Shown here piece by piece: positions 35,774 to 43,910 of a stretch of DNA of 64,000 bases (the first letter of the stretch is position 1; every line of letters begins with the position of its first letter). Made by a program: the position numbers and the translations under genes. The notes beneath the pieces are model-generated. The model was not told the DNA's origin. It did no database searches and worked only from the letters and a program-made list of their open reading frames with translations. Source of the DNA: Phycisphaerae bacterium (GTDB lineage: Bacteria > Planctomycetota > Phycisphaerae > Sedimentisphaerales > UBA12454); assembly GCA_041652575.1 (NCBI GenBank), contig JBAZHC010000007.1, forward strand, positions 62,001 through 126,000. Direction: 5' to 3'.

Positions 35774-38191
35774 TCAGTCCGTATGAACAAATTTTTTCGA
35801 AATTTTTAACTGAATCATTGTTATGGCAAATATTAAAATGAAAAGAATTATCGCATAAGTACAGGCATTGCCCATTCTCAGGCTATTGAACGCCTCGTTA
35901 TAAATATTGACCGCGTAAAATCGCAATGAATCGCCCGGCTCGCCGATTCTCGAAGAATCCTGCGCGAAAAACAAAGCCGGCGTAAAAACCTGGAAAGCTC
36001 CTATCGTATTTATTATTACCGTAAACATTATTACCGGCGACAGTATCGGTATGGTTATATATATAAATTTCCTTACAGGGCCGGCCCCATCGACATCCGC
36101 AGCTTCATAATACGAACGGGGTATCTGCTTCATACCGGCGTAGTAAATTATCATCGCGCTGCCTATCCAGAAAAAATTCATCAAAACCACCGCATAAAAA
36201 GCATGAGTTGCGTCTATCCAGTTTACAGCCTCTATGCCCAAATATGAAAGAATATGATTTATTATGCCGTAATCCTTATTAAACATATTGAACCATAGAA
36301 CCGCCGCTGCCGCCCCGGTAAACAAAGATGGAAAATAAAAAATCGCCTTGAAAGTACCGGAGAATTTAATATTGCAGGTTAAAAGTCCTGCCGTAAACAA
36401 TCCGCCGATAAGTGATATCGGAATTACAAGCAGTGCATATTTGAATGTTTTGGAAAGACCGAGGATAAAATATTCATCACCGATAAGATGTATGTAGTTC
36501 CTCATGCCTACCCACTTCGGAGGCATAATCATATTCCACTGGGTAAACGAAATAACTATCGAGGCCAGTATCGGCAGCATCGACAGGCAAATAAAACCAA
36601 TCAGCCATGGCGATATAAAGAAATACCCGGCTTTATTATTGCGTCTGAATCCCCCGCCGGCGTTTCCTGCGGAACTCTTTCCGATGTTTCTGAAATACAG
36701 CAAAACAAAAAATACAAAGGCGCAAAATAAAATCGCGGGATAAACATACTTAACACCAATCCCGCCGGCAGGCATATTTGCCCTGGCAAAGGCTTTTTTG
36801 GCATTTTCATCGAACTTCTGCAGCCTGACCGGAACCATGGCGTCTATATATTTCCCCATACCCGCGACAAAATCAGCATAATCCTGTTCGGATATTTTCC
36901 CATTATTTCTGGGTAATTGACTCATTCTCTTTTCGTATTCTTCCGACATATCCTGTTCGAGTCTTTGGCCGAATTTTGTTATTTCCGTTCTCAAAAATGC
37001 GTTGGATGTTGTTTCGGACGGATGGGATATAGGCATATCATACAAAAATGCCTCGCAGCCCTTAATACCAAGATCGTTATTTACAAAGGCGTCCTGCGAT
37101 GCAATCAGTGCTGGAAGGTTTTTCAATTTTCGTCCTATTATATCCTGTGCTGGTTTTGAAGTGGCAAACTTTATAAATCTCCACGCTGCATCTGGATTTT
37201 TGCTGAAACGATAAATGCCGAGGGAATTTACATGTATCAATTGCGCAGGACTTGTCCCCCTTGGCATCGGTGTCAATCCGAAATTAACGCCTGCCTCTTT
37301 CATACTCGCAAGTGCCCATGGCCCTGTCGTGCACATCCCGAATTTCGGACTTATCAAAAGAGTTTCAAGATTGTCAAAAGCCCCGGACGCAAGACCTATA
37401 AATCCCAGTGCGGTGCGGTCGGCGTATTGCATCTTAAATACCTCGCAAACGGCACTGGAAAGGTCGTCGTTGACGATAGCCGTGGAAGACTGCGGATTGA
37501 CCTGCCTGTCAAAAATACTGCCGCCGTACATCCGGTACATCGTCTGGTTCCACATTTGACCTATACCGAATCCGTATTGAGCAAATGTCCCATCGGCATT
37601 ACGCAGAGTCAGCGATTTGCTGAGGTCTTTAAATTCCTGCCAGGTAAGGGGCTTGTCAGCCCTGGGCCACTTTTCACGGGGTATTCCCCTTTCCTGCAGC
37701 CGGTCGACCGAATAAGCAACCGTGCGGGCGGATATATCTATCGGCATTGTATAATAAATATTTTTCCAGCGGCAAACTTCCAATGCCGCCGAATAGTAGT
37801 CGGAGAAATTCACCTCGGAACTTTGTATATATTTGTCAATCTCAAGAAGCGCACCCTGCTCTATCCAAACGCCCATGTTCTCGGAATAAAGGGTTATAAC
37901 GTCAGGAGCCAAACCGGAAGCGGCCTGAACCTGAAGCTTTGTCCAATACTGGGCCCAGGGATAAACATTGATTTCAAGACAAACATCGGGATTTTCAGCT
38001 ATAAAAAGCCCGGCTATCTGACCGGCTATCTGCTGTTCTCCGGCTCCTCCGAAAAGCGCATATCTTACCTTTGTTTTTTGCCCTTTATAAGAAGTGTCCT
38101 CAAAAACATCGGCTTTCGAAATTGTTGAGGGTAAAAGTGCAAAAAACGAAATACAAAAAATCAGCGTTTTTCTTATAGCTCTATGACTCAT
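35774..38191 (-). CDS. Fusion of sugar solute-binding protein and ABC permease (MalF type)
   Basis: 805 residues. Signal peptide, then a family-1 solute-binding protein (about 40-440: KVRYALFGGAGEQQ, PWAQYWTKLQVQAASGLAPDVI). A linker leads to a transmembrane helix (about 500) and then a MalF-type permease (about 535-800) with the EAA loop SYYEAADVDGAGPVRKFIYITIP. The binding protein is thus tethered to its own channel. No ATPase gene lies nearby, so a shared MsmX/UgpC-like ATPase elsewhere is needed. First gene of an operon running to 31272, preceded by AraC-type operator G. I chose the ATG at 38191 over a TTG at 38206. Confidence 0.87.
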   Translation of the reverse strand: MSHRAIRKTLIFCISFFALLPSTISKADVFEDTSYKGQKTKVRYALFGGAGEQQIAGQIAGLFIAENPDVCLEINVYPWAQYWTKLQVQAASGLAPDVITLYSENMGVWIEQGALLEIDKYIQSSEVNFSDYYSAALEVCRWKNIYYTMPIDISARTVAYSVDRLQERGIPREKWPRADKPLTWQEFKDLSKSLTLRNADGTFAQYGFGIGQMWNQTMYRMYGGSIFDRQVNPQSSTAIVNDDLSSAVCEVFKMQYADRTALGFIGLASGAFDNLETLLISPKFGMCTTGPWALASMKEAGVNFGLTPMPRGTSPAQLIHVNSLGIYRFSKNPDAAWRFIKFATSKPAQDIIGRKLKNLPALIASQDAFVNNDLGIKGCEAFLYDMPISHPSETTSNAFLRTEITKFGQRLEQDMSEEYEKRMSQLPRNNGKISEQDYADFVAGMGKYIDAMVPVRLQKFDENAKKAFARANMPAGGIGVKYVYPAILFCAFVFFVLLYFRNIGKSSAGNAGGGFRRNNKAGYFFISPWLIGFICLSMLPILASIVISFTQWNMIMPPKWVGMRNYIHLIGDEYFILGLSKTFKYALLVIPISLIGGLFTAGLLTCNIKFSGTFKAIFYFPSLFTGAAAAVLWFNMFNKDYGIINHILSYLGIEAVNWIDATHAFYAVVLMNFFWIGSAMIIYYAGMKQIPRSYYEAADVDGAGPVRKFIYITIPILSPVIMFTVIINTIGAFQVFTPALFFAQDSSRIGEPGDSLRFYAVNIYNEAFNSLRMGNACTYAIILFILIFAITMIQLKISKKFVHTD

Positions 38192-38217
38192 TATTTCGCG
38201 AAACAATATAAAACTCT

Positions 38218-38223
38218 ATTTTA
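38218..38223 (-). promoter_or_regulatory. -10 element of the ABC/URO-D operon
   Basis: TAAAAT on the minus strand, 19 bp from the proximal repeat of operator G. Confidence 0.5.
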
Positions 38224-38242
38224 AATGATTGGAGGATTATAA

Positions 38243-38279
38243 CAATATAGAATATTGCGAATTCAATGTAGATTATTGC
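38243..38279 (-). promoter_or_regulatory. AraC-type direct-repeat operator G (ABC/URO-D operon)
   Basis: CAATATAGAATATTGC (38243-38258) and CAATGTAGATTATTGC (38264-38279), exactly 21 bp apart. The two halves agree at 13 of 16 positions. Confidence 0.78.
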
Positions 38280-38305
38280 ACTTAAAAAGGCCGGACGCGA
38301 ATCAA

Positions 38306-39208
38306 TTATTTCTTAAAATCACGCTGAAATACCTTCGGACTTACGCCGACAACTTTTTTGAACTGGCGGGAGAAATAGTAAGGGTCTTCAAAACCGAGTT
38401 CAGTTGCCACCTCGTAAACACATTTCATTTTCTGCATCAGAAGATTTTTGGCCTTTTCCATCCTCTGTCCAAGGGCGTACTGCAGCGGAGATGTGCCTAC
38501 GGCCTTTGTAAAAACATGCCCCAAATGATACCTCGAAACATAACACACATCGGCCAATTCTCCCAGGGATATACTTCTATTGAGATTCTGATTAATATAA
38601 TCCTGAGATTTTTTCACTATGGCCGCATCGCGTTCGGAAACATTCGTATCGTCAGCAACGGCATAGTCTTTCCAAAGCCTTTGTTTGACAATCCATATCA
38701 TCTGCAAAATCATAGCTTCCACTATTTCCTCGCAATAGTGTTCCTGTTCCTGTACTTCCTCAAAAATTCTTTTGAACAGAGGGATAAGTTTACGGCCGAA
38801 ACCCTTTATGATTTGTTTTTCAGGAACAAAAGGCGGAGGAGCAAAATAAACATGTTTATTTTTGGCTTCTATAAGGTCAAAAGAAATAGTATAGAAATCC
38901 AGCGGTAATTCAATGCTTTCCTCGCAATGGTACTGGCCGGGCTGAACAAAATAAAATTCGCCGGCAGATATAATAAATTCCTTTTCATCGATCCAGCAGC
39001 GAACCTTGCCTCGGTTAATCACTATCCATTCATGATTCAAATGCTGATGTTTCTTCCACCGCCAGGGTCTTTTTGTATTAACCCGCGAGACGGAGTCGAA
39101 TCGAGGCAGAGTATAGATACGCAAATATTTACCTATGTAGTCGTACGCAATGGTATCGACTTCATTCATATCCAAATTCTGGATATAGATTGGTTCTTTA
39201 TTCTGCAC
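38306..39208 (-). CDS. AraC-family transcriptional regulator
   Basis: 300 residues. N-terminal cupin-type sugar-sensing domain (about 50-130: WIDEKEFIISAGEFYFVQPG, DFYTISFDL). C-terminal double helix-turn-helix (about 195-298: SLGELADVCYVSRYHLGHVF and VATELGFEDPYYFSRQFKK) and the family ending VGVSPKVFQRDF. It is the only AraC-type gene in the window and sits among the ten promoters that carry YAATGGACAAGATTGY repeats, including its own, so it is the natural candidate to bind them. L-rhamnose or a derivative as inducer is inferred from GH106 and RhaT in the regulon. Start is GTG without a strong ribosome site; an ATG 13 codons later is possible. Confidence 0.88.
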   Translation of the reverse strand: MQNKEPIYIQNLDMNEVDTIAYDYIGKYLRIYTLPRFDSVSRVNTKRPWRWKKHQHLNHEWIVINRGKVRCWIDEKEFIISAGEFYFVQPGQYHCEESIELPLDFYTISFDLIEAKNKHVYFAPPPFVPEKQIIKGFGRKLIPLFKRIFEEVQEQEHYCEEIVEAMILQMIWIVKQRLWKDYAVADDTNVSERDAAIVKKSQDYINQNLNRSISLGELADVCYVSRYHLGHVFTKAVGTSPLQYALGQRMEKAKNLLMQKMKCVYEVATELGFEDPYYFSRQFKKVVGVSPKVFQRDFKK

Positions 39209-39236
39209 AAAACCCCAATAATATCAGACTGTATAA

Positions 39237-39278
39237 ATTATATAACAGGTACATCATAAAATCAATCCATTGTATTGC
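39237..39278 (-). promoter_or_regulatory. araC promoter with single half-site F
   Basis: Half-site CAATCCATTGTATTGC (39263-39278) lies exactly 20 bp from a consensus -10 TATAAT (39237-39242) on the minus strand. No second half is recognisable 21 bp further out. Suggests autoregulation. Confidence 0.6.
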
Positions 39279-39373
39279 AAAAAAACCGCCCGCTCCGGCC
39301 GGTTCATAAATAGGCGACACAAAAACGCTACAAATTTTACGGAAGTCTGAAAAATATATTAGGCATTTTAAAA

Positions 39374-39413
39374 AAGCGTCCCGATGCTTTTTGCTACCGG
39401 GACGCTTAAAATA
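39374..39413 (-). terminator. Rho-independent terminator after the PEP-CTERM gene
   Basis: AAGCGTCCCG / CGGGACGCTT (39374-39383 and 39398-39407) with a run of six T on the minus strand after the stem. It ends the transcript of the gene 39432-40409 before araC. Confidence 0.85.
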
Positions 39414-39431
39414 ACTAATTCTAACTGGATA

Positions 39432-40409
39432 CTATTTCTTGCGACGAATCAGCAAGGAACTGCCAATGGCTAAAAGAGCCAAAGTAGCTGGTTCTGGAAT
39501 TGTCACAGTTGTGAACCCATTTTCATCCACTGCAAAAAAGAGTTTACCAACCGCGCTCTCGCCGTTTGCTGTCAGCCAGCCATTACCGGCATACCAATTC
39601 ATCTGATAAGCTATATCTTCCGGTCTGGCATCTTTGATTTCAATTGCACCAGTGCCGCTGATGTCAACACTATCAGTCGCACCATTGTCCATTGACAGGG
39701 AAATGACGCTCAGAAGTCCGCCATCGCCAACTTCGATACTGCCTGTGCCGCCAAAGCCGACATACATCCAACCTGCTGTCTGATTTACTGTACCGCCGTT
39801 AATAATCATATCGACATTACCACTTTCGCCAATGGTTGTGTCGCCGTTTAGCGTTAAAGTGGAACCGCTTTCTACCGTAATAGCACCGGTCCATCCACGA
39901 ATACAGGGAACGCTCATTGCTGCACCATTACTCAGCGCGATATTGCCCGAACCGCCCATGCCGAGAAACATCCATCCACCAGTTTGATTTACTGATGAGC
40001 CGCTGCCGCTGACAGTCAGAGTACCGTTGCCGCCCTGACCAACTGTAGAATCGCTGCCGAGAGTAACTGTGCCGCCATCGCTGACGTTTACAGTTTTTTC
40101 GCCGGCATCAACACCAATACGCAACTGGCCTAATGCCAGGCTGCCGCCATTGACGTTAAGAGTTGCTACTCCGCCGCCATACATCCACATCATGTTGCCT
40201 ACCGCGTTTACGCCCGAACCAACTTCGGCATATCCGGCAGTACCGGCATCTCGCATAATGGGGTCATCTGAAGCTGTCGGAACTGCTCCGCCCCAGTTTG
40301 CCGCGGTGTTCCAACTGTGATCTCCGCCGGCATAATTCCATTCGGCCCAACCGAATGAATTAGCGGCTGCAGCCAGTAAAATAACTGCTACCAAAAGTGT
40401 TTTCTTCAT
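39432..40409 (-). CDS. Secreted beta-strand module protein with PEP-CTERM tail
   Basis: 325 residues. Signal peptide, then the repeat module in nearly pure form (WAEWNYAGGDHSWNTAANWGG, MMWMYGGGVATLNVNGGSL, a duplicated GWMFLG/GWMYVG strand set), and TIPEPATLALLAIGSSLLIRRKK-type exosortase signal. The module is the same that precedes catalytic domains in 22204-26505, 53005-55785 and 55937-59773, so here it is displayed alone on the surface. Strong ribosome site GGGAGG. Own promoter with operator B and its own terminator: a single, probably abundant, transcript. Confidence 0.87.
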   Translation of the reverse strand: MKKTLLVAVILLAAAANSFGWAEWNYAGGDHSWNTAANWGGAVPTASDDPIMRDAGTAGYAEVGSGVNAVGNMMWMYGGGVATLNVNGGSLALGQLRIGVDAGEKTVNVSDGGTVTLGSDSTVGQGGNGTLTVSGSGSSVNQTGGWMFLGMGGSGNIALSNGAAMSVPCIRGWTGAITVESGSTLTLNGDTTIGESGNVDMIINGGTVNQTAGWMYVGFGGTGSIEVGDGGLLSVISLSMDNGATDSVDISGTGAIEIKDARPEDIAYQMNWYAGNGWLTANGESAVGKLFFAVDENGFTTVTIPEPATLALLAIGSSLLIRRKK

Positions 40410-40501
40410 AACTTCTTCCTCCCGAAAAAAAATGTTACAATCTTTAAAACCAATTTATTGCTGGTTTTTTACGATTAAAACAAGCTACTTCTTCTTTGCC
40501 T

Positions 40502-40565
40502 ATATTACTAAATTTCAGGGGTTTAACGCAATGGATAAGATTGCCTTTTTACTGCACAAAATTGC
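40502..40565 (-). promoter_or_regulatory. AraC-type operator B with -10 (PEP-CTERM gene 40409)
   Basis: CAATGGATAAGATTGC (40529-40544) and TACTGCACAAAATTGC (40550-40565), 21 bp apart. TAATAT (40502-40507, minus strand) is 21 bp from the proximal half. Confidence 0.8.
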
Positions 40566-40575
40566 CATTACGCTT

Positions 40576-41739
40576 TTATTCATAAAATCCGTATTTATAA
40601 GCACTATCGAAAAGAGCAATGATATTATCGGCCGGTACGCCTGCCTGGATATTATGGACGTTATTAAAGACATAACCGCCCTCTTTTTTGAAGCTATTCA
40701 TGTTCAATCTGACATTTTCTTCGACCTCTTCGGGACTTGCAAAAGGCAGTATATGCTGAGAATCGCAGCCGCCGCCCCAGAAGACAATTTTTGAGCCAAA
40801 TTTGGATTTCAGGACATCAGGGTCCATCCGTTCAGCACTTATCTGAACAGGATTTAAAATGTCAACTCCGTTGTCAATCAGTTCCGGTATATATTCCATA
40901 CAGGAGCCGCAGGTATGATACCAGATTTTTGCCTTAGTCCTGGATTTGATGAACTGAACAAGTTTTTTATGTCTTGGTTTTACAATTGATTTGTATAGTT
41001 CAGGCCTGAAAAGCGGACCGTTCTGACCGGCAAGGTCATCGCCGATCATTATAACATCAACCACATCGCCCACTTCCTTCAAAAACAATTCAAACCAGTC
41101 CATCCAGAATTTAAGCGTCTGGTCAATTAAAGCCTGGCAAAATTCAGGTTGCGTATGAAGGTCAATAAACCATTGCTCCAAGCCTCGAAGGTACCAGCAA
41201 ATCTCATAAACTACGCCGGATATTCCGCTGACAACAGCGTAAGGCGTTTCCTTTTTAAGAGCTAAAGCTCTCTGTCTTAAACCATCGAATCGGCTGGGGT
41301 CATTACCTTTGGGAAAAGGATAATCCGCTATATCTTTAATCGAAGCATTTGCAAGAGGATGAAAACTAATATCCATATAGTTAGGCGCATCTTCGGGCAT
41401 CGACCAAACCACACCAAATTCATCTTTCAGGTCGTACCATGTTTTGCCGTCTCGTTCATTTTTGACTATGCCGCCCTTCCAGCTTGCCGGAGCCCCTGCT
41501 GAAACATAACGAAAATCCACGTGAAAACACTGAAGAACAGCTTCGCAGGGCCGAGCCAACTGCTGAACCGCATCCATTATTTCAATGTTATCCTTTATGC
41601 CAAGTTTTTTAATAAGCCCTTCATACGCTACTTTATGTATTCCGGTCTGATTGCCGCCGAGGTCGATAGGTACACGGTCTGGTATTTCATGATTGAGCGC
41701 TTTGAGAACGCGCTGCCTTGAAGTCATTGTTTCTTTCAT
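40576..41739 (-). CDS. URO-D-superfamily methyltransferase-like protein
   Basis: 387 residues, opens MKETMTSRQRVLKALNHEIP. YHTCGSC keeps His-x-Cys; the usual C-terminal cysteine is missing (NNVHNIQAGVPADNI), but GGGCDSQ about 25 residues before it could replace it. Divergent from the three paralogues at 31-34 kb. Downstream of rhaT by 28 bp, so it is probably co-transcribed with the L-rhamnose carrier; a role in handling methylated deoxy sugars is a guess. The ATG at 41739 has AAGGG; another ATG five codons upstream is also open. Confidence 0.77.
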   Translation of the reverse strand: MKETMTSRQRVLKALNHEIPDRVPIDLGGNQTGIHKVAYEGLIKKLGIKDNIEIMDAVQQLARPCEAVLQCFHVDFRYVSAGAPASWKGGIVKNERDGKTWYDLKDEFGVVWSMPEDAPNYMDISFHPLANASIKDIADYPFPKGNDPSRFDGLRQRALALKKETPYAVVSGISGVVYEICWYLRGLEQWFIDLHTQPEFCQALIDQTLKFWMDWFELFLKEVGDVVDVIMIGDDLAGQNGPLFRPELYKSIVKPRHKKLVQFIKSRTKAKIWYHTCGSCMEYIPELIDNGVDILNPVQISAERMDPDVLKSKFGSKIVFWGGGCDSQHILPFASPEEVEENVRLNMNSFKKEGGYVFNNVHNIQAGVPADNIIALFDSAYKYGFYE

Positions 41740-41767
41740 TATTTTACCCTTCATATTCTCTTAAACT

Positions 41768-42811
41768 TTATTTGCCAATCGCAGCGAGGTAATTACCGGC
41801 ACCTACAATTATTGTTGACATAAACACAATAAAGATGCCCAGGATTATTATCTTCAATGTCCGCCGGCTGCAGCCTTTCCATTCCCTGAAATGCAAACCC
41901 CAGATATTACTGAATACAATTATGAATGCCATATGAATGGTCCAGCTTGAGAAGTCGTATTTTCCCATTTTGGTGGTGCCCATTCCATAGAACATAAACT
42001 GCAGATACCATGTAATACCTGCCAAAGCAGAGAAAATATAATTGCTGAGCAATGGGCTTTTCTTATTGAGATAATCACAGCCGGTCTTGTTTTTAATGTT
42101 CAAAAAGGCACACCATATAAAATTCGTCGTAAAGCCGCCGGCAAGAATTACAATCAGCACCGCACTGTTTTGAAACAGCGGCGGTACATTTTTTTCAACA
42201 GCCAATGCCGCGATTGGCTTACCGGCTGCGAATCCAAAAGCCATACAGGCGCTCATAATGCCTGCAAATACCGCGACAAGAATTCCTTTGCCGAGGCTGA
42301 ATTCCTTAATCGACGCCTTTTGCTGCTCTACAGACAGTTCTTTTTCCTTCAGCAGCCCGGCCCATGCGCAAACCACTATCCCAAGCAGACAGACGGGCAC
42401 TCCCGCAAGTGTTACAATTCCTGAAACACTGTGGAATAATTCTACAAATGTTCCATTATAAATCGGCGGCATAATCGTGCCGAATGTAGCGCAAAATCCG
42501 AGAGCTATCGCATATCCAAGAGACATTCCGAGATAACGCATCGAAAGGCCGAAAGTAAGGCCGCCGATGCCCCAAAGCAGGCCGAATAAATAACTCCAGA
42601 TAACGCTTTGTTTGGGCGACTGCCTGAATAGTTCCATCAGTCCGGGAACTGTCAGAAAAGCCACGAGCCATGGAGCGATTATCCATGAAAAAAATCCTCC
42701 TACGAGCCAATAGCTTTCCCATGCCCATTGCCTGACCTTCTTGAATGGGATATAAAAACTACCTGCGGCAAAACCGCCAATCGCATGAAAAAATATACCT
42801 AAAGCAACCAT
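41768..42811 (-). CDS. rhaT: L-rhamnose:proton symporter RhaT
   Basis: 347 residues, ten predicted transmembrane helices. Recognised by strong similarity to E. coli RhaT: GIFFHAIGGFAAGSFYIPFKKVRQW, SYWLVGGFFSWII, FGLLWGIGGLTFGLSMRYLGMSLG. Imports L-rhamnose with protons, which matches the three GH106 genes in the window. The ATG at 42811 has AAGGAG six bases upstream. It lies directly behind a terminator-like hairpin (42835-42873), so its level probably depends on readthrough from the dockerin-protein gene at 43775. Confidence 0.93.
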   Translation of the reverse strand: MVALGIFFHAIGGFAAGSFYIPFKKVRQWAWESYWLVGGFFSWIIAPWLVAFLTVPGLMELFRQSPKQSVIWSYLFGLLWGIGGLTFGLSMRYLGMSLGYAIALGFCATFGTIMPPIYNGTFVELFHSVSGIVTLAGVPVCLLGIVVCAWAGLLKEKELSVEQQKASIKEFSLGKGILVAVFAGIMSACMAFGFAAGKPIAALAVEKNVPPLFQNSAVLIVILAGGFTTNFIWCAFLNIKNKTGCDYLNKKSPLLSNYIFSALAGITWYLQFMFYGMGTTKMGKYDFSSWTIHMAFIIVFSNIWGLHFREWKGCSRRTLKIIILGIFIVFMSTIIVGAGNYLAAIGK

Positions 42812-42834
42812 AAACACTCCTTTGCAATGAATAC

Positions 42835-42873
42835 AAAACAGGCCTGTACGCTTCTACTGTACAAGCCTGTTTT
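42835..42873 (-). terminator. Terminator-like hairpin between the dockerin-protein gene and rhaT
   Basis: AAAACAGGC...GCCTGTTTT with an inner TGTAC/GTACA stem; on the minus strand it ends in TTTTGTATTC. No promoter is evident in the remaining 23 bp before rhaT. Confidence 0.75.
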
Positions 42874-42896
42874 CATTTCAAAACATAATCGTTCTA

Positions 42897-43775
42897 TTAC
42901 TCAGGACAGCTTCCATCAGTCCTGTTACAGTCAAGCCATTCGCCTGCCATCACGGCAAAATCATCAAAATTAACTATACAGTCACCTGTCAGGTCAGCTA
43001 TCGGAGCCGGCCAGCAAGCAGGCGGAACAGCGGTTACGATTGTTTCCGAATTTGGTCCAACCGCAACGTCAAGAGTACCGGCTCCATCATAGGATGTTAT
43101 CCAATTACGCTCGGGTGCCGCATAAAAGCTTAAGACTTGATATCCAATATCAACTGGCCGCGGGTCTCTTATAATAAGTTGACCATCACCGGTAAGATTT
43201 ACAACCTGTGAGCCGTCAGCATCCATTTGAAGATAAAATACACTTAAGGTACCGCCTGATATGTCTATCCTTCCTGTACCGCCGCCAAAACCAACATAAA
43301 GATAAGCAGTTCCGGTTACTGTAATATTTCCGTCAGCAATTTCGACATTGCCTACAGCATTGGCCCCTTGTCCTACGGACATATCGCCATTAACGGTAAT
43401 TTCGCCGCCGCTCATTCTGAGGATACCTGTTCCATTATCAATGCCTATGCGGAATCCCTCGCCCGCATTTGTTGTGGTCAAGTGGCCTCCGGTCATATCC
43501 AGATAACATGGCCTTTGGCTAAAACCCATCCAAAGACTGCCAATACTTACATCAACAGTTGCGTCAACTGTACAATTTGGCTCAGAACCATCTATATCCG
43601 GCAGGTCAATCACTGCCAAATCTCCGGGATATGGCGGCTCGTAAGCATCCCAGTTGTCGCCCGTGTTCCAGTTAGGGTCTGCACCAAATCCCGTCCAATA
43701 AATATTCACCGCATAAGATTGAACTGTAATTGCTGCCAATAAAAACAATGAGAATAAAAATGTCCGTCTAATCAT
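42897..43775 (-). CDS. Secreted beta-strand module protein with dockerin-like tail
   Basis: 292 residues. Signal peptide, one repeat module (TGFGADPNWNTGDNWDAYEPP, SLWMGFSQRPCYLDMTGG, YVGFGGGTGRIDISGG), and a C-terminal single dockerin-like repeat (ADLTGDCIVNFDDFAVMAGEWL). It differs from 39432-40409 mainly in having the dockerin-like tail in place of PEP-CTERM. Strong AAGGAGG ribosome site. First gene of a unit with rhaT and a URO-D-like gene, with operator C upstream. Confidence 0.85.
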   Translation of the reverse strand: MIRRTFLFSLFLLAAITVQSYAVNIYWTGFGADPNWNTGDNWDAYEPPYPGDLAVIDLPDIDGSEPNCTVDATVDVSIGSLWMGFSQRPCYLDMTGGHLTTTNAGEGFRIGIDNGTGILRMSGGEITVNGDMSVGQGANAVGNVEIADGNITVTGTAYLYVGFGGGTGRIDISGGTLSVFYLQMDADGSQVVNLTGDGQLIIRDPRPVDIGYQVLSFYAAPERNWITSYDGAGTLDVAVGPNSETIVTAVPPACWPAPIADLTGDCIVNFDDFAVMAGEWLDCNRTDGSCPE

Positions 43776-43817
43776 CTTGTAACCTCCTTATAAAAATATT
43801 ATCTATTATCCTCATAA

Positions 43818-43881
43818 ATACTAACATATAGGGCTAATCTTCTACAATGGACAAGATTGTGTTTTTAATTGACAAAATTGC
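43818..43881 (-). promoter_or_regulatory. AraC-type operator C with -10 (dockerin protein/rhaT unit)
   Basis: CAATGGACAAGATTGT (43845-43860) and TAATTGACAAAATTGC (43866-43881), 21 bp apart. TAGTAT (43818-43823, minus strand) is 21 bp from the proximal half. Confidence 0.82.
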
Positions 43882-43910
43882 TTGCGGCCCCCAAAGGCCT
43901 ATAACAACCT

